NCBI RefSeq assembly: GCF_000213175.1
Contig: NW_009799179.1
Coordinates: 6,555,519 to 6,619,518, forward strand
Direction: 5' to 3'
From: Neurospora tetrasperma FGSC 2508
Lineage: Eukaryota > Ascomycota > Sordariomycetes > Sordariales > Sordariaceae
DNA: 64,000 nt
Under the pieces are notes generated by a model. It did not search any database and was not told the origin of the DNA. It was given only the letters and a program-made list of their open reading frames with translations. The position numbers and the translations under genes are program-made. Shown here piece by piece: positions 45,086 through 56,075 of this stretch (the stretch's first letter is position 1; every line of letters begins with the position of its first letter).

Positions 45086-46045
45086 ATCTCGAGTCTCCCG
45101 TCCGTGTTTTCGGAATTTCGCGCTTTTAATAATTTCAACGGAGAAGAAACTGGAGAAGTGGGACGGAAGGAGGAGACAAATAATTCCCAAAACCGGCCGC
45201 TGTGGGGAGCGCCGATAAGAAATATGCGGGGCCGGCGGCAGGGTGGGTTCCAGATTGTTACCTCTAGTGGGCGGCTGTGACTCTTTTGCTCTTCAGTTCA
45301 CCAAACAGACGGAACAATCGACGATGAGGCCCCGAATGGAGTCGCTCTTGCGCATCCGCCACCCTCTGCCGGGGGCAATGGCGGGCACTGGCGGGTTGGG
45401 AACAAGTGACGACGGATTGTTGGAAAATTTTCAAAATGGGCCGCGGGCCAGCTTGGATAGCTTCCGACAACGGAAGCGGACCCGGAATCCTCTGCGGTCG
45501 AGAAGTGCGGGACCTGACTGGACCTGCCAGGCATACATGGATCTGCGATGCTCGCATGGGCAGTCATCGCATTTTGCCAGATTCCCCTCCCATGATTCTT
45601 GTCCGATTTCAAGCTCACCCACTGGCGATCCTTGACCAGTGTCTTGTGGTAGACTTGTCAGCCACTTTGCCTATCAGAAAGACAACATGTCGGATGCGGT
45701 CTATCTAACATCATCTCTACTATTCCCTAGGTTGCATGTGTCGTCTGAAGTCGGTTGTGCGTTTGTCCGATGTTCGCTCATGCACGCCATGGCCCCAAAA
45801 CAGGCACAAGCTCCCGGGACGGCACTGGAGACGGCTAGTACCGAGTCAATGGTTAGTTGGTACCCACGACCTCCAACCTCTCCGAGTTTGGTTTGTCTTT
45901 TGGACACCCAAACCCCGCCAAAAATTTGGACTACCTTGGCGGTGAAACTGGCTGAATTGGCCGTAACTGACATGTTATTGGTCAATTGCCTATTGAGCTG
46001 CGACTTTTTGGCGGGGAGAGGAAATTCACGCGTTTCATGATTGGC

Positions 46046-46578
46046 TGAGTCATCGCGGCCCCAGTCTATTCGGCGATAGTTGACGCCTCGATGCCGGTCT
46101 TGTTGGTGATCTTCAAAATCGATCCCTCGCTTTTGACGTGTCCATGCGGCTGAGTCAATTCGAAGCGCCTCGCTGATACTGACCTCTTGACATTTTCTCC
46201 TCGGCCAGCCCTCGAAAGAGCTCAGATCCTTCGTTGTATTCCCAATGTCAGTACGCCGCCTGCGACTTTGACTCACGGGCCGGGTTTCGACGGCTGTAGC
46301 ACTGCAACCTTACTAATATCAGCTCTGCTAGCTCACAAGTCAAATTACTCACCCCATCCTATGATCTCACAGTACTTCGGGGGCCTATGGTGTACTACTA
46401 GTATTCCAGAATCCGCAAGCTTATTCCTTCTTCACTCACGCCGTGAATGAACATGGGGGACGGGCGCACATGGAGTTTGGAAGTGTGGTTCCTGGCAGAC
46501 CCTTGAGCTTCCACTTGTGTAAGTCGAGACCTCTCATTGGAAGAACACTATGTACTGTCCATCCTGAGCTGTGACTCA
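46046..46578. promoter_or_regulatory. Four more TGA(C/G)TCA sites in the arg-3 / Dsc4-like intergenic region
   Basis: Perfect sites are at 46046-46052 (TGAGTCA), 46151-46157 (TGAGTCA), 46269-46275 (TGACTCA) and 46572-46578 (TGACTCA). A near match, TGAGTCG, is at 46957-46963. They lie 1.1-1.65 kb upstream of arg-3 and 0.7-1.2 kb upstream of the Dsc4-like gene. They could form a distal CPC-1-responsive region for either gene or serve an unseen transcript between them. Confidence 0.45.
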
Positions 46579-47263
46579 GATACAAAATTGGACATCGAGT
46601 GCGAGTGTCTATCTCCAAACCAAATTTCACATTCCCCTTTCTGGAGACACCCATGATGTCAAGTCTGTCACCCCAAGCGCCCAGGCCGGGGCTCTGATGG
46701 AGCGGGGGTAACCCCCACTCAGGTTCACGGTTGCACCATGGGAGTCCAGGCCCGTCCTCCTCCGCCCGCGGCTTCCGGACTCAAGTGCGTGGATTCCGGC
46801 GAACGAAAGCCACGGCACCGGCCCAAGCCCGGCCGACAGCGGGGACCGGAACTCGGCCAGCTGGCCGGTCTTGGCATGCCAATGAGCACAGGCCGCTGCG
46901 TGCATCCCCTCCAACCCTCCCCTTCGCTGTTGTGGTCCCTTCATTTGTTGTGACGCTGAGTCGCTGACAGCTGAGGCAGGGGCACCTCAGTGGCAGGCTA
47001 CAGCACCACGCACATCCTTGGCGACCTTGATGACAGCTGCCCATCGAAGTGAAATGCATCGCGCATTCTCCATCTCGTTGCCGCCTTCGTGATCATCACA
47101 TTTGCTTTCTACTACTCGATGAACATTCTGTTTGCCGGACCCCCTTGACGTCAATCAATCATAGACCCAGATATGTGAGGCTCAAACAGCCGTTGAAAGC
47201 TTTTATTACCCACAGCTCTTTAATGCGCCAACGATCACCCTTCCTCTCAAACCACGGCGAGCT

Positions 47264-48455
47264 ATGAACGATGATTCCGAGCCGAGCTTCGCGGCCCGGC
47301 AGCAGGAGCAGGAGCAGCAGCAGCAGCAGCAGCAGTACATCCCGCCACACAATGCAAACGAGGATGGCAGCCGGCGCAATGACAACCACGAGCGGTCCAC
47401 GGAGCTGAACGGCAGCGCTCATGATGATAATGATGATGATGACCAGACGTCACGGGAGGAGAAGCGCAAATTGGGCCTGAAGAAGAAGCTACAGTTCATG
47501 AGCCACCTGCAGAGAAATCTCGACATGATCTACTTTGCCTATCTCTGCACATTATACTATATGGAGTACGATAGCAGCCACTTCCTTTAGATCCTTTGCA
47601 TAACATAGCCAATGACTAACGAATGACCTCAATGTCTCTTCGCATCACAGATGTTCCTTTCTCCGTCTATTCGTACGCATCATTCCACACTTCATGTTCA
47701 TTACCCCGAAAGAGGGTCCCGTCCTTCTACCGGCCGAACGTCCCCATGTCTTTGCCATCCTCGGACCGAATTTGATATGCATCCTTGCACACATCATCTC
47801 TGCACCACCAGTCGCCGGCGAAGCGACGCGCGGGTATCTACACGGGGGCGTGATAGTCGACTTTGTCGGGCAGAAGCCACCAACGACGAGGCTAGGTCCT
47901 TTGTTCTTCGATGCGGTGATACTGGCTATCCAGTGCTTGATGTTGGCTATCCATACGGAGCGGGAGAAGCTGCGCAAGGTTGTGAATCCCTCCTTACAAC
48001 CTCTCTGGGCTGGTCCCGGTCAGGTTGGACAGCAGACGGGGGCATCAGGTAGCGACGGCGTGCGCCAGCCGGAGACTTCCCAGACTTTGGATGCGGAAGA
48101 ACGGGGCGTGAATAGGGAAGATGAGATGGCTCTAGGCGATGGAGAAGGGACCGAAACAGACCGCCTGGTGGCAGAAAGCCGTGGCGGTCAGGGGCAGGAT
48201 GATGAACAGCGGCTGGGGTCCAACTATTCTCCAGCATCTGCCGGCATAGACTTGTTTGACGTGATGAGGTCAGGCAATGCCAGTGTGGGTAGCTTTCATC
48301 CGGTACACGCCATACGTACGGTAGGGAATGACTACCAGACGGCTGCGGCTTACACGGTCCAAAGCATTGGTTTCCATGCGGCCGCCGTTGCTGGCAACCG
48401 GGGAGTTAGAGGAATTGCTGGGATTACGAATAGAGCGGCCAGACGGGGGACATGA
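47264..48455 (+). CDS. DUF1746-type membrane protein, possible Dsc4-like E3 ligase subunit
   Basis: Two exons, 47264-47565 and 47651-48455, giving 368 aa. The N-terminus is hydrophilic with a Gln run and an acidic stretch. A basic helix (KRKLGLKKKLQFMSHLQRNLD) then leads into a membrane segment that crosses the exon join (YFAYLCTLYYME joined to CSFLRLFVRII). Further hydrophobic segments are HVFAILGPNLICILAHIIS and PLFFDAVILAIQCLMLAIH. This pattern fits the fungal DUF1746 family, which I recall includes S. pombe Dsc4 of the Golgi Dsc E3 ligase; that link is from memory and moderate. The C-terminal third is polar and probably cytosolic. The intron donor GTACGA is weak, but it gives the only join that keeps frame. 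The gene converges with RCL1, 127 bp apart. Confidence 0.72.
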
Positions 48456-48582
48456 TGGAAAAGCATTTGTACACACTAATACTTAGTGCCGAGACCCACG
48501 AAAGCGAATTTGATACAGCAAAAGTATGACCTAACAGAGCTTGAACATGCAACAAAAAAGAAAGCATCCGGTTTATAATTCT

Positions 48583-49803
48583 TTACGCTACCTTCCTTCC
48601 CACATTACCAACGCCCGTACCCTTGACCGAGACTACTAGATCAGTCGTCTCACCGTCGTCATCGACATCTCTTATGCCCCAGCTGGCCGCTCCGAATTTC
48701 TTCAAGTCTCGTGCTAGCCCTATTGTCTCCTCCCTGGCCAATACTTCCCTGCCTAGCCTGAGGCGACCCACATCCTCCGATCCCATTGCCATCAGTGTAA
48801 GCAAGGTCGGTGCCGATACGTTACTGACGCAACCTCCCTGTGCGATAACCTCCAGCAGCTGGTACGCGCACCTTGCGCCTATATCCTCGGGCACGACACC
48901 ACCCTCGGGCGGCGCTACCACGTCAGCCGAGTAAAGCACGCCGTCCGCGCTCGACTCCGCCACCAAGCTGAGGCCAAAACCGATACCGATCTTCTTCTTG
49001 GCACCACTCTTGTCGCCGACCAGCGGCGCCGGGTCGTACTGCGCCGCCACGTGCACGTCCGAGACCAGCTGGTTGAGCACGCCGCGCGCCGCCGTGATCA
49101 TGCGGTTGTTGTGGCTGGCCGACACGCCCGTGCAGTACGCCACGCCGCGGATCCGCCGTATCCTGCCGGGGCGCCGATTCAGATGCAGTGTCTTGGGCAG
49201 GCGAACCTGACTGGCGAAGCGAAGCTCGACCACGCCGCCACCGCCACGGCCGCCGGGGCCGGAACAAGAGCGCGAGAGCACGCGCAGCTCGATGCGCGCT
49301 GGCGGGATGCCGAACATTCCATACAACGGGAGCACGGCCGTGCGAAAGGAGTCAACCGAAATGTCGCCGGTCAGGTAGGTGGCCGAGGTGATGACGCCGG
49401 GGCCGGTGAAGCGGACGTTCATGTGGGCTTTGGAGAAGGGCGCGAGTAGGGCAAGCGGGAGGAGGAAGTAGGTGATGCCGCGCGTGTTGTTGGCGGGCAG
49501 GGTGTGCTCGACTACGTCGCCAACGGCGCCGGCGTTGACGCCCGCGACCGTGCCGGTGATCAAGCCGGGCTGGTATGTGATGGTGGTGCCCGAATACGAG
49601 ACATCGATGACGGAGCCGTTGGTGATGGCCTCGATAAGGCGCAGGAAGGAGACTTCGTGGGGCGCAAGACCTGGGTGTGTGGCCGAGCTGCTGCGGATCT
49701 TGGAAATGTGCACTGGGCGGCCGGTAAGGGTCGAGAGGACGATCCGGTGCGTGAAGGCGCGGTGCCCCGTAAAGCGAATGAAGTCGGTTTTCTCGCCCGA
49801 CAT
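48583..49803 (-). CDS. rcl1: RCL1, RNA 3'-terminal phosphate cyclase-like ribosome biogenesis factor
   Basis: A single-exon frame of 406 aa. Rcl1 works with Bms1 and the U3 snoRNP in early 40S assembly in the nucleolus, at the A2 cleavage step of pre-rRNA. Family marks are RFTGHRAFTHRIVLSTLTGRPV at the start, HEVSFLRLIEAITNGS, and NNTRGITYFLLPLALLAPF. Also present are VAYCTGVSASHNNRMI and the C-terminal APTLLTLMAMGSEDVGRLRLG. As in other Rcl1 proteins, the cyclase's catalytic histidine region near the C-terminus is not evident, so it is probably not an RNA cyclase. It is somewhat longer than yeast Rcl1 (367 aa), owing partly to a Gly-rich insert (GPGGRGGGG) near residue 190. It shares a 610-bp divergent promoter with the PPR-like gene. 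Confidence 0.93.
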   Translation of the reverse strand: MSGEKTDFIRFTGHRAFTHRIVLSTLTGRPVHISKIRSSSATHPGLAPHEVSFLRLIEAITNGSVIDVSYSGTTITYQPGLITGTVAGVNAGAVGDVVEHTLPANNTRGITYFLLPLALLAPFSKAHMNVRFTGPGVITSATYLTGDISVDSFRTAVLPLYGMFGIPPARIELRVLSRSCSGPGGRGGGGVVELRFASQVRLPKTLHLNRRPGRIRRIRGVAYCTGVSASHNNRMITAARGVLNQLVSDVHVAAQYDPAPLVGDKSGAKKKIGIGFGLSLVAESSADGVLYSADVVAPPEGGVVPEDIGARCAYQLLEVIAQGGCVSNVSAPTLLTLMAMGSEDVGRLRLGREVLAREETIGLARDLKKFGAASWGIRDVDDDGETTDLVVSVKGTGVGNVGRKVA

Positions 49804-50413
49804 GGTGGCGGTTGTCGGGTTGTTGATTTTACGCTGTCCTAGGCTGAGTCGTGTGAATAATGTAATTTCCTAGTCCTTTGAATTCTTCGTAGGCGATCGC
49901 GCCCCAATTCGTCGGGCAGTGGTCGTCGGTGATGGCTTAACGGGTATGTCGCGGTTTTGATGGCGAATGATTCTGAATTGGAAAGCTCCTCTCGCTGCGA
50001 GCGCTGCAGGTCTCCCCGTTCCAATTCGCTTTTCTCCAGAATTTTTGGAGGATCCCGCTGTTTCTGCCGGGCGGTGAAATGGTACCTAAGACTTATTCGA
50101 CAGGAGCTGCGCGTCGATAAGAACTGCAGGGGAGGGATAAGAAAAAGTCACAGCGGCAGCAAGCGCATGGTGGGGCGATGATGGCCGCTGTTCCTTCTAG
50201 GACGTGCTGCTGTAGGACAAAGTGTTGCCGGCTGCTCGCCATCACGAAAAGTTGACGAACACACCTTCAAGCTCCAGTTCACCCCAAGGGAACCTTCAAC
50301 CTCCGCAGTTCTACCTAGCTGCCACTTCTCCAACTCTTTCATTGCTCCTCATGGTTATCTTCATTCTTTACAGCACACTGCCCTAGCCCACCCGACACAC
50401 GAAACCACCACCG
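49804..50413. other. Divergent promoter region of RCL1 and the PPR-like gene
   Basis: About 610 bp between two start codons. No distinct motif was picked out and the ORFs are short. Confidence 0.5.
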
Positions 50414-52915
50414 ATGCCTCCCCGAACATTTGCGCTTGAATTGAGTCGAACAAGCAGCTATGTTTGCCAGTCATGCATCGCTAGCATAGGACGAGCCCGC
50501 CCAAATCCACAGCCATGGCTGACGAGAAACGCTTCGAGTGCGGCCCGCGCCGCTCGCAGACAACGTGCGCCGACGACGACTAAACAGCTGGAGGAAGAGC
50601 AAGCACAGAGATTTCAAGAGGCCCTCCTACGGGAGGCGCAGAAGGGAGAACCCGCCGACACCGACGAAGGTCCGACCGAACCCCTTGCGGTCAACTACTT
50701 TAACGAAGAGACCGAAGGGCAATATCGACAGCTGCGCGACGGTGCCGAGTTTGGCGCCGTTAGTGGCGGCATCGATAGCGAGATTTCCGAGGCCATCAAC
50801 GACTTGGAGCAGAAAATGGTCCAGACAATACAAATGCTCGACAGCTTGGAGAAGGTTGGGGGTTCCGAACAGGACAAGGCTGAGGAGCTACGAAAACAGT
50901 TCAAAAAGATTCTGAGGGAGAAATACAAGGGCAAGACGGGTCCAGAAGGCGAGTCATACGGCGTACTGCGCATTCCAGGCTTCAGCGGAGTGCGGCAGCG
51001 AGCCGTAGCCAACTTGAATTCCTTCCTTGCGCGCGACAGCGTCGTCAAGGGCGGCGTCCCCAAGCCGAAAGACCTGTTCGACTGCTGGAAGTACTACTCT
51101 GCAGCACGCAGTTCGTTAGCCACCCAATGGAGCAACGTGCCGCGCGAGGTGTGGGATTTTCTGTGGATGATTTTGTCACACGAAGGGGAAGGCGTAGAGA
51201 ACCCAAACCGGATGCATCACATCTACGTTTTGGCGAAGGACATGCAAGCTGCGGGGGTGGTGCTGAGAGACTCGCAACAACTTCTCGCGATTGAGGCCAT
51301 GTTTCTTGAAGGCTGGCAAGAGGAGGCTATCGAAGCCTGGAAGAAAGCCGTGGTCACCATCGGCTCCAAGCCAGAAACATTTAAAGGGTACTATGAGCTG
51401 GGAGTACGCATGTGCAGTCTCCACGGAGATACCGACCGCGCGATGAGAGCTGCGGATACTCTTCTCAAGTCCTCAGAATCGCCTAACCCGCGCATCATGA
51501 TACCCATCGTCCGGGCCTTGGCAGCAAAGGAGGAAAACGTCGAGGAAGCGTGGGAAGTGTACAGGGATATGCGAGCGCTTCTCGGAGACACCATGCAGAT
51601 CGAGGACTACGATGAAGTTATCGCTTGCTTTTTGGCGGTAAACCACATCGAACATGCGCTGCAAGCCTTTGTCGACATGATGTTCTCGGGTCCCATGGAT
51701 ATTCGCGGCAAGACCAGACTACCGACCATCGTCGGCAACCACTTCTTCCTCGGCAAATGGTTGAAGAGGCTAATAGGAGCAGGAGATCTCGATGGAGCCT
51801 ACAAAGTGGTTACGTTCCTACAAAAAAAGGGAGTTGCCGCCTCGCCCATCCAGCTCAACGGCCTAGTAGGCGCTTGGCTCAGGACAGAAACTGCTGATAA
51901 CATAGAGAAGGCTGACCAGTTGGCTTGGGCCATGATCAAAGCCCGTCTGGACTTCGTCGACCTGCGTCGGAGAGCCGCCGCGATGGACCGGCCAATTCGG
52001 CTCGTACCCCGTGATGGAGAACCAACACCGGATGATTACGTTTGCACTACAAGAGCTACAGTCGAAACATTTTCTCTTCTTGCCGAGAATTATAGCGCTC
52101 GTGGACTGCACGATGAGCTCGAAGAACTGTGGACAGCGTTCGAGCTGGCAGAACTTGGCCCCAACAGCTTCATGATAAACCAGATCATCAAGTCGTATAC
52201 CGAGAGCAAGGGGCCGCAAGAGGCTATCGATTTCTACGAGCAAATGACCAAGAAACGGCACGTGCGTCGTGATGCACATACCTTCATCGCTCTTTACAAT
52301 ACTCTCTCAGTGAACCGCGTGGTGAGGCGAGACAGCAAACTGACGGCAGATGACGCCGTCATTGGCCGGCAGTTCTTCCAGGACCTGGTCAAGATGGATT
52401 GGAAATTCGACTCGGTCGATGAGTATACGTACCTCCCCCGTACCGTTCTCTTCTCTATGCTCAAGGCCAAAGATCATGCCGGCATGATTGTCGCTGCGCG
52501 AACCATGAAGGAGCTGTTCAGCTACTCGCCGCCTGAGCAGCTGCTCATCGAGCTGGCGGCGGGAACCGCTACTCTTCGGGTACAGAGCAAGCGCAACATG
52601 GACCGCATCATGGAAGCCAGCAGACTGATAGAAAGCTTGATCCGGAAACACACCCAAGTTTTTGCCGACCTTGGAGGCGACCCTGCCAAGATGACGACGC
52701 AGGAGAAGGACAACCAGCTTTGTGCCGTATTTGAAGAGCTGGTCTTGGTCAAGGCGCATGCTCAAAACGCGGAGAGGAGTGCAGTGAATAATATCCTTGC
52801 CCAAGCCGCTGAAGAGATGGGCGTGTTTGATATTGTGTTTACGAGGGATCCGGCGGTGATTCGGAGGTACAGGAAGGTGATGAAGAATAAGGATGTTGAA
52901 GATGATGTCGACTGA
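50414..52915 (+). CDS. Mitochondrial PPR-like helical-repeat protein
   Basis: A single-exon frame of 833 aa. The first 50 or so residues are rich in Arg, Ser and Ala with few acids (MPPRTFALELSRTSSYVCQS), a plausible mitochondrial transit peptide. The rest is helical with degenerate pentatricopeptide-type repeats, for example AWEVYRDMRALLGDTMQIEDYDE, IEHALQAFVDMMFSG, INQIIKSYTESKGPQEAIDF and RTVLFSMLKAKDHAGMIVAA. Such fungal proteins bind mitochondrial transcripts and help stability, processing or translation. I cannot assign it to a named member such as Rmd9 or CYA-5. There is no membrane segment. Length and composition are uniform along the frame, so it looks intact. Confidence 0.78.
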   Translation: MPPRTFALELSRTSSYVCQSCIASIGRARPNPQPWLTRNASSAARAARRQRAPTTTKQLEEEQAQRFQEALLREAQKGEPADTDEGPTEPLAVNYFNEETEGQYRQLRDGAEFGAVSGGIDSEISEAINDLEQKMVQTIQMLDSLEKVGGSEQDKAEELRKQFKKILREKYKGKTGPEGESYGVLRIPGFSGVRQRAVANLNSFLARDSVVKGGVPKPKDLFDCWKYYSAARSSLATQWSNVPREVWDFLWMILSHEGEGVENPNRMHHIYVLAKDMQAAGVVLRDSQQLLAIEAMFLEGWQEEAIEAWKKAVVTIGSKPETFKGYYELGVRMCSLHGDTDRAMRAADTLLKSSESPNPRIMIPIVRALAAKEENVEEAWEVYRDMRALLGDTMQIEDYDEVIACFLAVNHIEHALQAFVDMMFSGPMDIRGKTRLPTIVGNHFFLGKWLKRLIGAGDLDGAYKVVTFLQKKGVAASPIQLNGLVGAWLRTETADNIEKADQLAWAMIKARLDFVDLRRRAAAMDRPIRLVPRDGEPTPDDYVCTTRATVETFSLLAENYSARGLHDELEELWTAFELAELGPNSFMINQIIKSYTESKGPQEAIDFYEQMTKKRHVRRDAHTFIALYNTLSVNRVVRRDSKLTADDAVIGRQFFQDLVKMDWKFDSVDEYTYLPRTVLFSMLKAKDHAGMIVAARTMKELFSYSPPEQLLIELAAGTATLRVQSKRNMDRIMEASRLIESLIRKHTQVFADLGGDPAKMTTQEKDNQLCAVFEELVLVKAHAQNAERSAVNNILAQAAEEMGVFDIVFTRDPAVIRRYRKVMKNKDVEDDVD

Positions 52916-55900
52916 AGATGGTCACTTGTACAATACAATGTAACACAAGCAAAATATAAAACCCCGAAAGCACTCATCGCTTCATTGGATACCCGCAGTA
53001 TCATTTAACATATGGCGTCCACCGGCTATCTGATGTGCTCAGCACGATGATGGCATAGAACTGATATTACCCAGTTGCGAGTTTGTCCCTTATTCTAATC
53101 ATTTTCAACCTTGGATATATCACAATTGCCGAACACTCGGTTGTGATAGTCAATGATTCGTGACCTGTAAGTAGTTGTGGCCTGTTGAGTATGGAAACGG
53201 TCACTAATTGGAAGTAGAGGTCTGAAGTGATTGGCGAGTTGTCACGTTCATGTGTCTATATCTTGGTATCACCTCTGTGCCCTTTTCTCACTTTTCTATC
53301 TTCCGGCTTGACCCTAATCATCTATGGCTGAACAAGATAAACTAGGTATTGGATTGAGCATTCGCTTCGAGGATTGGATACTCTCAGCCGAATCAACCAC
53401 ACTCTTTGTGTGTCTTGAGGTGAAAAAAGTCTTCCCACTCTCTAACTATTCTTTTCTATGAAAGGACTTGATCAACTCACTCTTCATGTCGCGTTTCCCC
53501 CTTCACCTTCCTGTACAACGGCTCTATACACCACATGTAACCACACGACCCATATATTGCACTGACTCGTAAAGCCTAGGCAAATTCAATTCTGATACAG
53601 GCAATATCGACTCTCAGAGTGTATGCTCCAGACTGTCAGCCACTAGAGTCTTTCTGATTGCTACACCTATCTATTGAAATCACTATACTCCTCCCAAAAA
53701 AAGGTCAATACAACATCAAGGGCCACAATGTAGTATGTAGCTCTAATTTGCATAGAGCCCTCATGGATCTCCCTATCTTCCTAGTCACCACTCACTCATG
53801 CTCTACAATGCTCCGTGTTCATCTTGTCCTGTTTTGCCTGTACCGCCTTGTCCACACAGCAAATTACCCAGTCTATCACGGGACCACAACTCTGCAGGGT
53901 ATACACTACCCTACCCTACACTACACTCCCTCTCGGATATCCGTCCACCGCCCAGTTCACCGTCGACTCTCGGGGAGCTAAGAGGCCGTCTCAGAAAGTC
54001 AGGCGCCCAGGCCACAATAATCACGTGGCCAAGCTTTCCGAACGTTCCATTTCATCTTCCTCGGGGTCCATCCATCCATCCAGGTCTCACGGTGGGATTT
54101 TTTTCTTTTCTTTTTCTTTTTCTTTTTCCCGAGTCGACACCGTAGGTCAAGCGAGAAATTTTGGCCCTGGTCGCGTGGAACATCTAGCCCCAGGGTATGC
54201 TACCCAGACACTAAATACTACCATAGGAAACCAGGGCGCGCGCGCGCGCCCATCGCCCACTTGTTGACCCAGGTCCCCGGGAACTCCGAGAACTCCGCTT
54301 TAAACCCTCAAAAGATGCGTAGTAGGTAGTATGGATGTATCTAACTTGTTGTGGTGACTGGTGGTGCTCGGGACTTCCTCTCCAAGGTTAGGCAAGGCCG
54401 CGGTTCCGCGGTTCCATCTGTATGTACCGTACCGATTCTTTGGGTAGGAGTCCAGGCAAGTCTCTTTTTGGTGAAATGATGATTGGCGGCGGGATGGGGT
54501 AAAAATGGATTACGGAGGGTTCATGGACAGGGCATAACACACATAACATGACATGAAAATAGGCATAACATAACATGGAATAGCATAAGGCAACGGAACA
54601 TACATATTGACCCTTAAAAGTTTGTTAGCGTGGTTCTTGCCCCACATACTTTCACAGGGGGGGTTGCAAGGCGGGACACGTCTATTTACGAACTCTGATT
54701 GGCTGAATCTACCTGATTTCAAAGTGAGAACGAGTAAACAGAGCACACACACACAAACCTTCTTTACTGGCTCAGAATCACCTGAATCACCCAGAACACC
54801 CCTCACTACCTTCTATATTTTACTGGTTTTACTCCCTGTCACCCCCCTTGTCATTTCCCTGTCAAAATCCCATGTAAGTACCGAGCTAACGAACTTTCCA
54901 GGGGTGATGTGTAATATGAGTCGGGATGAGGAGAAAGAGAGAAACAAGAGTGGGGGGCGAGGGTAAGAAGCATGTGATATGAAGGATGAAGAATAATTGA
55001 GAAACTATTTTCTTCGAGTTGAAGCATGGAGAAACATTGCCGGGCTTCGGTAGGTCGTCGGACTTAATCTTTATGATTATTATTATCAGCGTCGTTGTCG
55101 TCGTCATCGTCGCTCATCGTTCTCACCGTCGATATCATCCCATCTTCAGCAAGACCAGGTACATCAAATGTTACGCCGCTTTGAAAGTTTCGAACGAGCA
55201 AAGCCGAAGTAGTACATATAGAACACCGCATCACAAACCCCATCTACCATCATCTGGTTGGTAGGGAATAGTACCCAGGAACGCGAGAAGTGGGGAGGAG
55301 AGGTATGGCAATCTTCCACGACTCCACGAGACCAAACGACGACGATGGACGATACGGTGCTTATACTGCGTAGTCTGGATCCGGTAACGTTCGTACGGCC
55401 TGCCTGCCTGCCGGCCGGGGCAGACAGAGCAGAGGAGGATGGCCGGTGGAGAGATAGGCCTACATTACACAGTGATCTGGGTATGTACTTGCAGGGCAAA
55501 TTCTGCTCACCGCGATTCCAAATTTTTTGTATGCATGCATGTATGGATGCATGGGCCGGTCGGCTGTATGCAAGCACCAGTCGACGACGACAACGTCGGT
55601 GGGTGTCGCTATGGCTAGGGACTCACATTATGCTACGCTAGAAAAGGCCGTTTCGTTTCCGGGTGTCGTCGATTCGTTCCATTCGTTCTCGAGTCGGTGT
55701 CGGGGGACTCGGGGCTCGGGCGGTGGGTGTTGTTCATCCGCAGACGAAGAATGAATGGCTGGCAAGGAGCTAGGGTCCGGGAGGCCCGCCTGGCGGCTGG
55801 CCGGGGTCCGAGCGGGTTGGTTCACTTCGGGATCCACTTTGAATCTGACGAAGTTCGGCGGCGCGGCGGCGTCTATGTGGATTATTAGCTGCCCGCTAAG

Positions 55901-56042
55901 AAGTCGCTAACATAGCGGTGGGTAGGCCGCTTAACCTATTCACGGCTAGCTTTCAGTTGTTAGGTGATGGGGGACAGGCGCCAGGCACACACAGACTTTG
56001 GGGCTCTGGGAGCCTGAGGAAGAAAGGAAGAAAGAAAGAAAG
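52916..56042. other. Gene-poor region, left part
   Basis: It presumably begins with the 3' UTR of the PPR-like gene. The stretch 53500-53960 looks relatively TpA-rich by eye. A (CG)n run lies at 54235-54250 and a TTTTTC repeat near 54104-54128. ORFs of 107-150 aa overlap each other in several frames and have no domains. No RNA gene was recognised. Confidence 0.5.

Positions 56043-56073
<31 letters not shown>
56043..56073. repeat. Poly-A tract (31 nt) after GAAA repeats
   Basis: An AAG/GAAA-type purine repeat (about 56021-56042) runs into 31 consecutive A. No element boundary or target-site duplication was seen, so it is listed only as a simple repeat. Confidence 0.9.

Positions 56074-56075
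<2 letters not shown>

Larger units (their letters stand above)
44929..47263. other. 2.3-kb divergent intergenic region upstream of arg-3
   Basis: It lies between arg-3 and the Dsc4-like gene. Besides the CPC-1 sites it has a G-run at 44939-44949 in the arg-3 leader (a C-run on the transcript). ORFs up to 191 aa (45701-46276, minus) and 133 aa are present, but without domains and without a consistent frame. No RNA gene was recognised. Confidence 0.55.

Noticed and set aside
45701-46276. 191-aa minus-strand ORF between arg-3 and the Dsc4-like gene
   Set aside because: No domain or ordered coding character, and it overlaps the cluster of regulatory heptamers; probably chance.
54874-54901. Intron-like GTAAGT...CTAAC...CAG
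   Set aside because: At 28 nt it is far too short for a fungal intron and no coding frame flanks it.
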